DNA of 64,000 nucleotides from an uncultured Pelagibacteraceae bacterium. Its GTDB lineage: Bacteria > Pseudomonadota > Alphaproteobacteria > Pelagibacterales > Pelagibacteraceae. Position 1 is the first letter of the stretch; each line of letters opens with the position of its first letter. The notes beneath the pieces were generated by a model. It searched no databases. It was not told the origin of the DNA and worked only from the letters and a program-made list of their open reading frames with translations. Below are positions 43,044-51,376 of the stretch, piece after piece. The stretch lies in the NCBI GenBank assembly GCA_902611265.1, contig CACLYY010000003.1, positions 1 to 64,000 on the forward strand, written 5' to 3'. The position numbers were made by a program, and so were the translations under genes.

Positions 43044-44177
43044 ATGAATTCAATTTCTAAAATCTCAAAAAATAGCACTTACCTTCAAATTATTTGGAAT
43101 GATGGGGAGGAGAGTAAATTCAATTATATGTGGCTAAGAGATAATTGTCCAACCGCGCATGACAAAGATTCACGACATAGAATGTTTAATATTCTAGAAG
43201 TTTCTAAAGATATAAACCCTAAAAAATATTCTCTTAATGATGATGGAAAATTAGAAATTGAGTGGAGTGAAGGAGAACATACAAGTTATTACGACCCAAA
43301 ATGGTTAAGAGAAAATTGCTATACAATCAAAAATAAACAAAAATATAAATCTCCTTATCAACTTTGGGATAATAATTTAAAAAATAATTTTGAAAGTATA
43401 TGTATTGAGCATGATGAAATAATTGAATCTGATGAAGGTTTAATAAAATGGCTTGAACTGTTGCATCATAAAGGTATTGCAATAGTTAAAAATTCACCAA
43501 CTGAAAAAAAATCAGGATTTAAAATTCTTTATCGAATAAGTCATGTCAGAGAAACATTTTTTAAAACACCTTTTGAGGTAATCAATATTCCAAAGCCAAA
43601 TAATTCTGCATACACGGCGCATGCTTTAAGAAATCATATGGACTTACCCTGGTTTGAATTGCCCCCTGGTTATCAGTTTTTACATTGTTTAGTAAATGAT
43701 GCAAATGGTGGAGACTCTTCAGCAATCGATGGATTTGCTGTGGCTGATTATTTAAGACAAAATGAAAAAGATATATTTGAAACATTAGTTTCTGTGCCTC
43801 TTAAATTTAGAGATAAAGATTATACTCAAGAGTCTCATAGAAGTTATCATGCACCTGCAATTAGTTTAACTAAAGATAAAGATTTTCATGATATTAGATT
43901 TAGTGTTGCAACAATGGATGCTTTAGATTGTCATCCAGACCAAATGGATAAAGTTTATAAAGCCCACCATAGATTTGGAAATCTTCTACACGATGACAAG
44001 TTTCAGATTAAATTTAGATTAGGACCTGGAGACATATTTTCTTTTAATAATAGGCGTGTTTTACACGGCAGAACTGCTTTTGATCCAAATTCAGGTCATC
44101 GTCATCTTCAAGGATACTATTTAGACAGAGATGAAATACTTGGAAGATTAGAATACCTTAAAAAATACAAATCATAA
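43044..44177 (+). CDS. Gamma-butyrobetaine hydroxylase-family 2OG/Fe(II) oxygenase
   Basis: The 377-residue protein has the two-domain plan of gamma-butyrobetaine and trimethyllysine hydroxylases: an N-terminal DUF971-like domain with MWLRDNCP, then a TauD-type barrel. Iron ligands are H198, D200 (RNHMDLPW) and H341 (RVLHGR). PPGYQFLHCLVNDANGGDSSAIDGF and RHLQGYYLDRDEI match BBOX enzymes. It would hydroxylate gamma-butyrobetaine to L-carnitine. The N-terminal zinc site is unusual: after NCP the expected Cys-x-x-Cys is missing (TAHDKDSRHR), so zinc may be lost or bound by His. Its 3' end overlaps the convergent GDPD gene by 6 bp. Confidence 0.83.
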   Translation: MNSISKISKNSTYLQIIWNDGEESKFNYMWLRDNCPTAHDKDSRHRMFNILEVSKDINPKKYSLNDDGKLEIEWSEGEHTSYYDPKWLRENCYTIKNKQKYKSPYQLWDNNLKNNFESICIEHDEIIESDEGLIKWLELLHHKGIAIVKNSPTEKKSGFKILYRISHVRETFFKTPFEVINIPKPNNSAYTAHALRNHMDLPWFELPPGYQFLHCLVNDANGGDSSAIDGFAVADYLRQNEKDIFETLVSVPLKFRDKDYTQESHRSYHAPAISLTKDKDFHDIRFSVATMDALDCHPDQMDKVYKAHHRFGNLLHDDKFQIKFRLGPGDIFSFNNRRVLHGRTAFDPNSGHRHLQGYYLDRDEILGRLEYLKKYKS

Positions 44178-44810
44178 GTTTTCAAATATAAGATTATTGT
44201 TTTCGTAATATTTTAAAAACTCCTTTTTACTTTTGATTGTGTAATAATATTTCTCTTTATTAGTTTTATTTATTTTTTCATTATTTAAAAATTTTTTATC
44301 TAATATTAAATATTTTATTTTTTTATTTAGGCTGCTTTTTAAAATAGATTTTACGCTAGATTTGTTGGAAAAAGACAAACCTACTGATAGTTTTGAGTTA
44401 AGTTTAAGAAGATTATAGATGTTTTCATGCTTAAAAGAGATAAAAGTACATTTTTTGAAACCTCTGGTTTCTTTAATCAAATTAGATAAAAGTTTTTTAT
44501 CAAATAAAGGCTTTATTTCAATAAAGACAGGAAATTTATTTTTTGAAATTTTTAGAACTTCTTTTAACGGTGGTATTTGAAAGTTTTTATTTTTAATTTT
44601 TTTTAGATCTTCATAATTAATATTTTTGATACTTTTGCTTATTTTAAAAATTCTTTTTAAAGTAAAATCATGGAAGCATACAAATTTTTTATCTTTAGTT
44701 GAATGAATATCTGTTTCAATTCCAAATCTTTTTTTAAATGATGCTCGAAACGACTTTAAGCAGTTTTCTTTATAACTCTTATTTATTATTCCTCGATGGA
44801 TAATGTGCAT
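44172..44810 (-). CDS. Glycerophosphodiester phosphodiesterase-family protein
   Basis: The 212-residue GDPD barrel keeps the catalytic residues: H5-R6 in HRG, E32 and D34 with H36 in ETDIH, and H47 in FHDFTLKRI. EIKP in the middle provides the next metal-binding Glu. It would split glycerophosphodiesters (for example glycerophosphocholine) into glycerol-3-phosphate and an alcohol. No signal peptide is present, so it acts in the cytoplasm. The rest of the chain is extremely Lys/Ile/Asn-rich. It lies between butyrobetaine hydroxylase and the ProX terminator. A link through glycerophosphocholine-derived choline is possible. Confidence 0.85.
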   Translation of the reverse strand: MHIIHRGIINKSYKENCLKSFRASFKKRFGIETDIHSTKDKKFVCFHDFTLKRIFKISKSIKNINYEDLKKIKNKNFQIPPLKEVLKISKNKFPVFIEIKPLFDKKLLSNLIKETRGFKKCTFISFKHENIYNLLKLNSKLSVGLSFSNKSSVKSILKSSLNKKIKYLILDKKFLNNEKINKTNKEKYYYTIKSKKEFLKYYENNNLIFENL

Positions 44811-44844
44811 AAAAAAAAGGGCTTCGTTCTCACAAAGCCCTTTT
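44811..44844 (-). terminator. Intrinsic terminator of proX
   Basis: A 10-bp stem AAAAGGGCTT with AAGCCCTTTT (44815-44824 and 44835-44844) around a 10-nt loop. The A-run at 44811-44818 becomes a U-run for the minus-strand proX message. It ends the binding-protein transcript 20 bp after its stop codon and just beyond the GDPD start, so GDPD needs read-through or its own promoter. Confidence 0.88.
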
Positions 44845-44863
44845 AATTAATTAGTTTAAAGAT

Positions 44864-45868
44864 TTAGTTTGGAATCCAACTTTTCCATTTGTCTGGATTG
44901 TTGTCTTTCCATTCTTTAACAACTTCTTTAAGATCTCTATTTTTCTGTTTTACTTCAACCAACATTACAGCTTGATCAGCATTATCGAATTTCATTTTAG
45001 TGAAAAATTCAGCTGCTTTAGCGTGCTCAGGCTTAGCAAAAGTATCAGGATTACCATAATTGAAAGTGTAGTCCTTTGCCCAACCAGTTGCTGGCCATGC
45101 TGCAGTTCCACAATCTTTCCAGTTGTTTGCTTCTGTGAATGAATCACAAGTTTTATGTGCAGGAAGTTTTACACCAACCATGTCATAAGCACCAAAGAAC
45201 CAGTGAGGTTCCCATAAATATAACAAGAAAGGTTCTTTTCTTTCATAAGCAGCTACAGCTTCTGCAATTGCTGCCGCTTCTGTTCCTAATTCGTCAGCTT
45301 GGAAATCAATACCTAAAAGATCAAGTCTTTTTTGGTCGTGACAGTTCCAACCTGCAACGGGACATGCAATAAGTCTTCCTTTGCTTCCAGATTCAATTGT
45401 AGCAAATTTGTCTTTATGCTTATTTAAATCTTTCCAAGATTTAATACCCAAACTTTCAGCAGCATATCTAGGAATGTAGTAGTCAGATAAACCTATAATT
45501 CCAGATGTACCTAAAAGTTTTACGCTTCCATCACCTTCATAATTAAACATAGTTTGACCATCGTAAATTAGCGGACCTTTCATCATTACTGTGTCTGCTT
45601 CGGCATAACTTGGCCAACTTTCACATGCAAAATCAATTTCTCCAGCTGCAATTGCTTCCCATAAACCTGTACCTGATGGGAATACAACTCTTTTGACTTT
45701 GTATCCTAACTCTTCTTCTAGCATACTCACAGCTACTTGACATGTGATCTCTCCACCAGTCCAGTCAGCTACTGCTGCTGTTAATCTTTTAGCGTGTGCA
45801 GTACCAAAACTTCCTAGAACTAATACAAGTGACAATATCAATGCTGAAATACTTTTTGATATTTTCAT
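44864..45868 (-). CDS. proX: Glycine-betaine-type ABC transporter periplasmic binding protein ProX
   Basis: A 334-residue OpuAC/ProX binding protein. The signal peptide (MKISKSISALILSLVLVLG, cleavage near AHA-KR) precedes LTAAVADWTGGEITCQVAV, the standard opening. FPSGTGLWEAIAAGEIDFACESWPS and YLWEPHWFF supply the Trp-rich pocket that cages a quaternary ammonium ligand by cation-pi contacts. No lipobox is present. It lies downstream of the fused permease with its own predicted promoter and terminator. Ligand choice between betaine, carnitine and butyrobetaine is open; nearby catabolic genes make carnitine-like ligands credible. Confidence 0.92.
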   Translation of the reverse strand: MKISKSISALILSLVLVLGSFGTAHAKRLTAAVADWTGGEITCQVAVSMLEEELGYKVKRVVFPSGTGLWEAIAAGEIDFACESWPSYAEADTVMMKGPLIYDGQTMFNYEGDGSVKLLGTSGIIGLSDYYIPRYAAESLGIKSWKDLNKHKDKFATIESGSKGRLIACPVAGWNCHDQKRLDLLGIDFQADELGTEAAAIAEAVAAYERKEPFLLYLWEPHWFFGAYDMVGVKLPAHKTCDSFTEANNWKDCGTAAWPATGWAKDYTFNYGNPDTFAKPEHAKAAEFFTKMKFDNADQAVMLVEVKQKNRDLKEVVKEWKDNNPDKWKSWIPN

Positions 45869-45902
45869 ATTATTTTCCCTCTTTTTAATTAATTAAAATC
45901 TT

Positions 45903-45932
45903 ATTTTAGATCAAAATTGATGGTTATGTAAA
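45903..45932 (-). promoter_or_regulatory. Candidate proX promoter and ribosome-binding site region
   Basis: On the minus strand TTTACA (complement of 45927-45932), an 18-bp spacer and TAAAAT (complement of 45903-45908) form a plausible promoter in the 97-bp gap after the permease gene. AGAGGGAAA then precedes the ATG at 45868. It would let binding protein be made in excess over permease. Confidence 0.5.
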
Positions 45933-45965
45933 CTTATAAAATTGTAACGTTTTTGTTTAGAATGC

Positions 45966-48083
45966 TTATAAACCAAGTGCCTCTCTTTGCTTTTTTGTCC
46001 AAGCAAGAGAAATTCTATCAATAATAATAGCCAATAAAACTATACCAATTCCTGCTGCAAGACCTCTTCCAGTATCTGATCTAGCTAAACCATTGAAAAC
46101 TTCTAAACCTAACCCTTTTCCTCCAATTAGAGGAGTAACGATTTGCATTGCAAATGCCATAATTACTGTTTGATTAAAGCCAACGACTAAACTTGGCACA
46201 GCAAGTGGAAATTTAATTTTATTTAATGTTTGTAATAATGTTCCTCCAAAAGATCTTGAAACTTCAGAATATGTTCCTGAAACTTGTGTTAATCCTAGAG
46301 AAGTTAATCTTATAATTGGAGGTATTGAATAAATTACTGTTGCAAGAACTGCTGAAACTGTTCCTCCACCAAAAAACATTAGAACAGGTATTAGGTAGCA
46401 AAAATAGGGCAGGGTCTGCATAGCATCCAAAACAACGTTCTGAACATTCCTAAATCTCTCATTGTAGGATGCAATTATTCCAAGTGGAACACCAATAGCA
46501 AAACACAAAATTACGGAAACTAAAACTGAAGAAAGAGTTATCATTGCTTGGGGCCATATACCGTTAGCACCTATAAATAACAATAATATCAATGTAACAA
46601 AAGCAAATCTCAATCCAACGGTAAAATATCCAATCGCCACAAATATACCAGTAGTGTACCACCACGGTATATGAGTAAGAAAAGTATCAAGTGGTCTTAA
46701 AAGATTAAGATAAATAAATCCTCTTAAACCTTTGGTAAACGCAATAAAGCCAGGGTTTACAGTTAATGATTTAACTCCATCAGCAATTGGTTGTCTTATA
46801 GAAAGTTTCCAATCTTCAGGAAAGGTTCCTATTTTAAATAAACTTGAATCTATAAAAGAAATGAGAAAAAAAATAATTAATGAGGGTATAATGTAATACC
46901 TTTTGCTTAATAATTCACCTATATCTTTAGCAGTATCTTTATTAAATAAAGAAATTAAAAATTCAAAAACGTAAGCAATATATTTTGTAATATTTATGCA
47001 AACAAAATTTACTAAACCACTCAAAAATTCTAAAGGTTTTTCTATAATTCTAGCTATACTATATTTTTCCCAAGCTTGCGGTAGTAAGTAAAATTTTTGA
47101 ACATCTGAAGGTAAAGTTGTTTTTGGTTTACTTAATGCTAAACCAAACCTATCAAACATTATGGCCATAAATAATATACAAAGACCACCTTCCATTGCCC
47201 AACCAACATCTAAGTTTCTAATTGCTAGCCAAACTTGTCCGCCAATACCTTCTGCTCCTATAAAACAAGCAAGTACAACTAATGCTAATGCCATCATGAT
47301 CACTTGGTTTATTCCCATCATTATGCTTGGTAGAGAAAGTGGTATCTTAATTTTAAATAATAACTGTAACTTACTTGACCCAAAAGATGTAGCTGACTCA
47401 ATCGTTTGTTCAGGAACCTGTCTTATACCTGTATTAGTTAATCTAATTATTGGGGGCATTGCATAAATCATGGTTGCCAATATTGCTGGCGCCCCACCGA
47501 TTCCAAAAAAGAATAAAGCTGGAAAAAGATATACAAAGGCAGGCATAACCTGCATTGTATCCAAAATAGGCTTCATAAAATTATCAAACCTATCACTTTG
47601 AGAGCACATCACGCCCAATGTAACGCCAAATACAACACACAGTAATACAGATAAACCCATTAAGGCCAAGGTCTGCATGGACTCATCCCACATTCCTGTT
47701 CCTCCCCAGAAGTAAATAACAAATAAAGAATATAGTCCAAGCCTTAAGCCACCTGCTATTAAACAAGGTAAAAAAATTATCGCTGCAATTAACAACCAAG
47801 GTGAGTCAATTAGAAAGTCCTCTAGGAAATAATATCCATTTTTAATATATCCAGCTATTATCTTGGTAAACCATCTATAATTTTTTTTTAAATAATCTTC
47901 GCCATCATTTACCCAGGCTGTAAATGTAAATTCATCAGTAACTACTTTAGGCATTTTGGATGGACCTTCACTTTGAAAAGATAGCCATAAAGCTATAAGA
48001 AAAGTTATTAAGATTGCTGAATATGTTATTATATTTTTGGAGTTACTTGATTTTTCTTCAATACTTGTAACTTCAGATGACAT
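45966..48083 (-). CDS. proW: Fused double permease of a glycine-betaine-type ABC transporter (ProW-ProW)
   Basis: At 705 residues this is about twice a normal ProW because two permease domains are joined head to tail. The first (about residues 110-310) holds GVTLGVMCSQSDRFDNFMKPILDTMQ and the EAA loop ESATSFGSSKLQLLFKIKIP; the second (about 490-700) holds GVPLGIIASYNERFRNVQNVVLDAMQ and EVSRSFGGTLLQTLNKIKFP. They share MPPIIRLT and IPPIIRLT. A stretch of about 180 residues with extra hydrophobic helices lies between them. One chain therefore supplies the whole channel. It is divergent from proV at 48166. Confidence 0.92.
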   Translation of the reverse strand: MSSEVTSIEEKSSNSKNIITYSAILITFLIALWLSFQSEGPSKMPKVVTDEFTFTAWVNDGEDYLKKNYRWFTKIIAGYIKNGYYFLEDFLIDSPWLLIAAIIFLPCLIAGGLRLGLYSLFVIYFWGGTGMWDESMQTLALMGLSVLLCVVFGVTLGVMCSQSDRFDNFMKPILDTMQVMPAFVYLFPALFFFGIGGAPAILATMIYAMPPIIRLTNTGIRQVPEQTIESATSFGSSKLQLLFKIKIPLSLPSIMMGINQVIMMALALVVLACFIGAEGIGGQVWLAIRNLDVGWAMEGGLCILFMAIMFDRFGLALSKPKTTLPSDVQKFYLLPQAWEKYSIARIIEKPLEFLSGLVNFVCINITKYIAYVFEFLISLFNKDTAKDIGELLSKRYYIIPSLIIFFLISFIDSSLFKIGTFPEDWKLSIRQPIADGVKSLTVNPGFIAFTKGLRGFIYLNLLRPLDTFLTHIPWWYTTGIFVAIGYFTVGLRFAFVTLILLLFIGANGIWPQAMITLSSVLVSVILCFAIGVPLGIIASYNERFRNVQNVVLDAMQTLPYFCYLIPVLMFFGGGTVSAVLATVIYSIPPIIRLTSLGLTQVSGTYSEVSRSFGGTLLQTLNKIKFPLAVPSLVVGFNQTVIMAFAMQIVTPLIGGKGLGLEVFNGLARSDTGRGLAAGIGIVLLAIIIDRISLAWTKKQREALGL

Positions 48084-48089
48084 ATTGAT

Positions 48090-48118
48090 TTGAAACTTAA
48101 AATAAATAATTTTACATT
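48090..48118 (+). promoter_or_regulatory. Candidate proV promoter
   Basis: TTGAAA at 48090-48095, a 17-bp spacer and TACATT at 48113-48118 would start transcription about 40 nt before the proV ATG. It overlaps the opposing proW promoter, so the two genes may compete or share control. Confidence 0.5.
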
Positions 48119-48137
48119 TAAAGAAAAATATTGTCTA
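48109..48137 (-). promoter_or_regulatory. Candidate proW promoter
   Basis: On the minus strand TAGACA (complement of 48132-48137), a 17-bp spacer and TAAAAT (complement of 48109-48114) give five of six matches in both boxes. Transcription would start about 20 nt before the proW ATG. Confidence 0.55.
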
Positions 48138-48165
48138 TTTTTATGATATTAAAATAACAAAAAAT

Positions 48166-49212
48166 ATGAGTAATCAGCCAAAAATAACTTGCTCAAATGT
48201 TTGGAAATTATTTGGGTCGGATGAAAAAAGAATTATTAAAGATTTAGATAAAAATTTATCAATTAAAGAGGTTCAAGAAAAAACAGGACACGTCGTTGCT
48301 GTAAAAGATGTAAGCTTTTCAATAGAGAAAGGTGAGACATTTGTTGTAATGGGTTTATCAGGAAGTGGAAAATCAACCTTAGTTAGATGTATTTCAAGAT
48401 TAATCGAACCAACTGCAGGAACCGTAAAAATGGATGATGTTGACGTAACAAAAATGAGTGGCAGAGAACTATTAGATTTAAGAAGAAATAAAATGAGTAT
48501 GGTTTTTCAACATTTTGGTTTATTTCCACATAGGACTGTTGTGGAGAATATTGGATATGGTTTAGAGATTAGAGGAAATAAAAAAAATGACAGAATAGAA
48601 AAATCGATGGAAGTTTTAAAAATGGTTGGCTTAGAAGGTTGGCACAACAATTACCCAAGAGAGTTATCAGGAGGAATGCAGCAAAGAGTAGGTTTAGCTC
48701 GAGCATTAGCTGTAGATCCAGAAATTTTAATTTTTGATGAACCTTTTTCAGCTTTAGATCCATTAATTAGAAGAGAAATGCAAGATGAGTTATTAAAGAT
48801 ACAAGAAAAACTACAGAAGACAATGGTATTTATTACTCATGATTTCTTAGAGGCTATTAAAATGGGTGATCATATAGCAATTATGAAAGATGGAGAAGTT
48901 TCTCAAGTAGGGACACCTGAAGAAATTGTTGCTAACCCCAAAGATCAATATGTAAAAGATTTTTGCGAAGACGTACCAAAATACAAAGTCCTTAGTGCAA
49001 GTAAAGTAATGAGAGAAGAATGTTGTGATGACACAAAAAAAATGTTTGAAAGCGGATCAAATAATATCCCTCACAATTCAAAAATAGAAACTTTAATTGA
49101 TAAACTTGTAGACACAGATCAAAAATTTCCAGTTGTGAATAGTGAGACAGGTGAACTTATTGGTGAAATTGATAGAGCAATAGTTATGAAATCAATGAAA
49201 TCTGCTAGTTAA
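48166..49212 (+). CDS. proV: Glycine-betaine/proline ABC transporter ATPase ProV (second)
   Basis: A 348-residue ProV. It has the N-terminal extension (KRIIKDLDKNLSIKEVQEKTGH), Walker A GLSGSGKST, signature LSGGMQQRVGLARALA, Walker B LIFDEPFSALDP and ITHDFLEAIKMGD, with a CBS-like C-terminal tail. It is divergent from the fused permease, making it the likelier partner of ProW/ProX than the ProV at 41905. The two ProV proteins differ in the P residue of Walker B and in the tail, so neither is a recent copy. The last 8 bp overlap a convergent EamA gene. Confidence 0.92.
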   Translation: MSNQPKITCSNVWKLFGSDEKRIIKDLDKNLSIKEVQEKTGHVVAVKDVSFSIEKGETFVVMGLSGSGKSTLVRCISRLIEPTAGTVKMDDVDVTKMSGRELLDLRRNKMSMVFQHFGLFPHRTVVENIGYGLEIRGNKKNDRIEKSMEVLKMVGLEGWHNNYPRELSGGMQQRVGLARALAVDPEILIFDEPFSALDPLIRREMQDELLKIQEKLQKTMVFITHDFLEAIKMGDHIAIMKDGEVSQVGTPEEIVANPKDQYVKDFCEDVPKYKVLSASKVMREECCDDTKKMFESGSNNIPHNSKIETLIDKLVDTDQKFPVVNSETGELIGEIDRAIVMKSMKSAS

Positions 49213-50137
49213 TTTCTCTACTCACCTTAGTTTGTTTTTGTTTTACTTTATCTCTCCAAATTATAATCATTCCAGCAAACACAATTACAAAAACTCCCGG
49301 AAATAATTGCTCCCAAGGAGCCTCATTAAAAAATAACCAACCTAAAACAAATGATGAAGGAATACCAAAATATTCAAACGAAGCCATCTTACTCGCAGAG
49401 ATTAATCTATAAGAATAGATAAAAAGTATAGCTGCAGTACCTCCAAGAATACCAGTCAATGTCATAAGAAAAAAATCTTGGGTACTTTTTATTTCCGCAT
49501 GTCCAGTGGTCAATAAAAATAGCACAACACCGCCAATTACATTAAATATTAAAGTATATAATTGAATTTTAGCTGTTGAGTGACCATCAGGTATAAATTT
49601 TAAAATTATCACGCTCAATGCCCAAGCAATCGCAGTTAGAATTGGAAATATTGAGTAAAAACTAAATATATCACTTCCTGGCTGAACAATTAAAACAACG
49701 CCAAAAAAACCTATAAAAATTGCAGACCATCTATAAATACCAACTTTATCCTTTAAAAAAATTATTGATAAAATAACTATGAAAAATGGCGAAGAAAATG
49801 TAAGAACCATAGCGGTTGCAAATTCTAAATTAATAACAGAAATAAATATAAATATATTCATCGATAAGAAAGCCAAACCTCTAAAAAAACTTAAGACAAT
49901 GAATTTGTTGTTTAGGTTTCTAAAAACTGAAATGTGCTCTTTAGTAAATAATATAAGTATAAATAGAGGAATTACCCCAGCTATATTTCTGAATACTGCT
50001 AACTGAATTACAGTATATTCATTTCCTAAAAATTTTATTACAACCATATACATATCCACACATAAAATTGCTAAGAGCATCGTAACTATTGCTAAATATG
50101 TTTTTTTTAAATCTGTATTCTCAGACAAAATATTCAT
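49205..50137 (-). CDS. EamA/DMT-family transporter
   Basis: A 310-residue ten-helix EamA protein (LAIVTMLLAILCVDMYMVVIKFL at the start; SIFPILTAIAWALSVIILKF at the second repeat). The pattern of the first half resembles the transporter at 31062-32012, indicating the same subfamily. The C-terminus is basic (WRDKVKQKQTK). It is convergent with proV, overlapping it by 8 bp, and divergent from the iron alcohol dehydrogenase with 36 bp between. Confidence 0.88.
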   Translation of the reverse strand: MNILSENTDLKKTYLAIVTMLLAILCVDMYMVVIKFLGNEYTVIQLAVFRNIAGVIPLFILILFTKEHISVFRNLNNKFIVLSFFRGLAFLSMNIFIFISVINLEFATAMVLTFSSPFFIVILSIIFLKDKVGIYRWSAIFIGFFGVVLIVQPGSDIFSFYSIFPILTAIAWALSVIILKFIPDGHSTAKIQLYTLIFNVIGGVVLFLLTTGHAEIKSTQDFFLMTLTGILGGTAAILFIYSYRLISASKMASFEYFGIPSSFVLGWLFFNEAPWEQLFPGVFVIVFAGMIIIWRDKVKQKQTKVSREIN

Positions 50138-50173
50138 TTATAATTTTTTAAAATTGTATACTTTATAAAAGAA

Positions 50174-51364
50174 ATGCAAAGTTTTAAACTTAATGAAACT
50201 GATATTCTATCCAATCAAGATTGGACGTTTCCGACTAATATTGCATATGGCCCAGGCAGATTGAAAGAAATAGGTGGTATATGTAATAATTTGGATATTA
50301 AAAATCCTTTGATTGTTACAGATAAAGGAAGCACAAAATTACCATTTATTATAAATTTACAAAATTATTTAAAAAGTTCTGATGTAAAATCAGATTTATT
50401 TTTTGATATATCTCCAAATCCAAGAGAAGATGAGGTTTCAAATGGTGTTAGTAAATTTAAAGATGGAAACCATGATGCTATAATTGCAATCGGTGGAGGC
50501 AGTGCCATGGATGGAGGAAAATTAATTTGCCTCACAGCAAACAATGACGTTCCATTAAGAGATTTTGAGTTTGAATTAACTCCGCCTATAATTAGCAAGG
50601 ATAACCCATTCCCAAAAATTATAACTATTCCAACAACTGCTGGAACTGGAGCTGAAACAGAAATTTCAGCTATGGTTACTTATTTAAAAGAAGGCATGAA
50701 ATTTTGTATGTGGCATCCAGATGTTAGACCTTCCTTAGCATTGTTAGATCCAGAACTAACTATTGGATTGCCAGCAAACTTAACGGCATGGACTGGTGCA
50801 GATGCTTTAATCCATGGTATAGAGGGTTATTGTGTTCCTGGTTTCAATCCAATGTGTGATGGTGCAGCGTTAGAGGGATTGTCATTAATATCAAAATCTT
50901 TAGTCACAGCTGTAGAAGATCCTAGCAATATAGTTGCAAGAGGTGGAATGCATGTTGGATCTTGTTTAGCAGGAATTTCTTTTTTAAAAGGTTTAGGATT
51001 AGTACATGCTATTGCTCATATGGTTGGAGCCGAATACAATACTCATCACGGACTAACGAATGCAATAATATTACCTGTAGTTTTAAAATATAATCTACCA
51101 GGTATGGAAGAAAAAGTTAAAAGAATGTCTGAAGCAATGCAATTTAAAGATCATTCTGTAGATGCATTTATATCAAACATTGAAAACATTCTTGATAGAA
51201 TTAAAATTCCAAAAAGTTTAAGCGAAATTGGAGTCCCCGAGGATTGTGTTGATAGAATTGCTGAAAAATCAATGAAAGATCAAGCCTATGGACAAAATCC
51301 TAGAAAAGCAACTTTAGAAGAAATAAAGGAAATTACTCTAGCATCCATTAAAAAAGCTAGATAA
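50174..51364 (+). CDS. Iron-containing alcohol dehydrogenase
   Basis: A 396-residue group III (iron-dependent) alcohol dehydrogenase. The NAD site is GGGSAMDGGKLIC, followed by TIPTTAGTGAETEISA and the metal region ALIHGIEGY plus HAIAHMVGAEYNTHHGLTNAIIL, where the conserved His residues reside. It interconverts an alcohol and its aldehyde or ketone. It lies 12 bp before an amidase and then an EamA transporter and homocysteine methyltransferase on the same strand. No specific substrate can be named. The first 15 residues are polar and precede the fold. Confidence 0.9.
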   Translation: MQSFKLNETDILSNQDWTFPTNIAYGPGRLKEIGGICNNLDIKNPLIVTDKGSTKLPFIINLQNYLKSSDVKSDLFFDISPNPREDEVSNGVSKFKDGNHDAIIAIGGGSAMDGGKLICLTANNDVPLRDFEFELTPPIISKDNPFPKIITIPTTAGTGAETEISAMVTYLKEGMKFCMWHPDVRPSLALLDPELTIGLPANLTAWTGADALIHGIEGYCVPGFNPMCDGAALEGLSLISKSLVTAVEDPSNIVARGGMHVGSCLAGISFLKGLGLVHAIAHMVGAEYNTHHGLTNAIILPVVLKYNLPGMEEKVKRMSEAMQFKDHSVDAFISNIENILDRIKIPKSLSEIGVPEDCVDRIAEKSMKDQAYGQNPRKATLEEIKEITLASIKKAR

Positions 51365-51376
51365 TAGTAAATTCTC

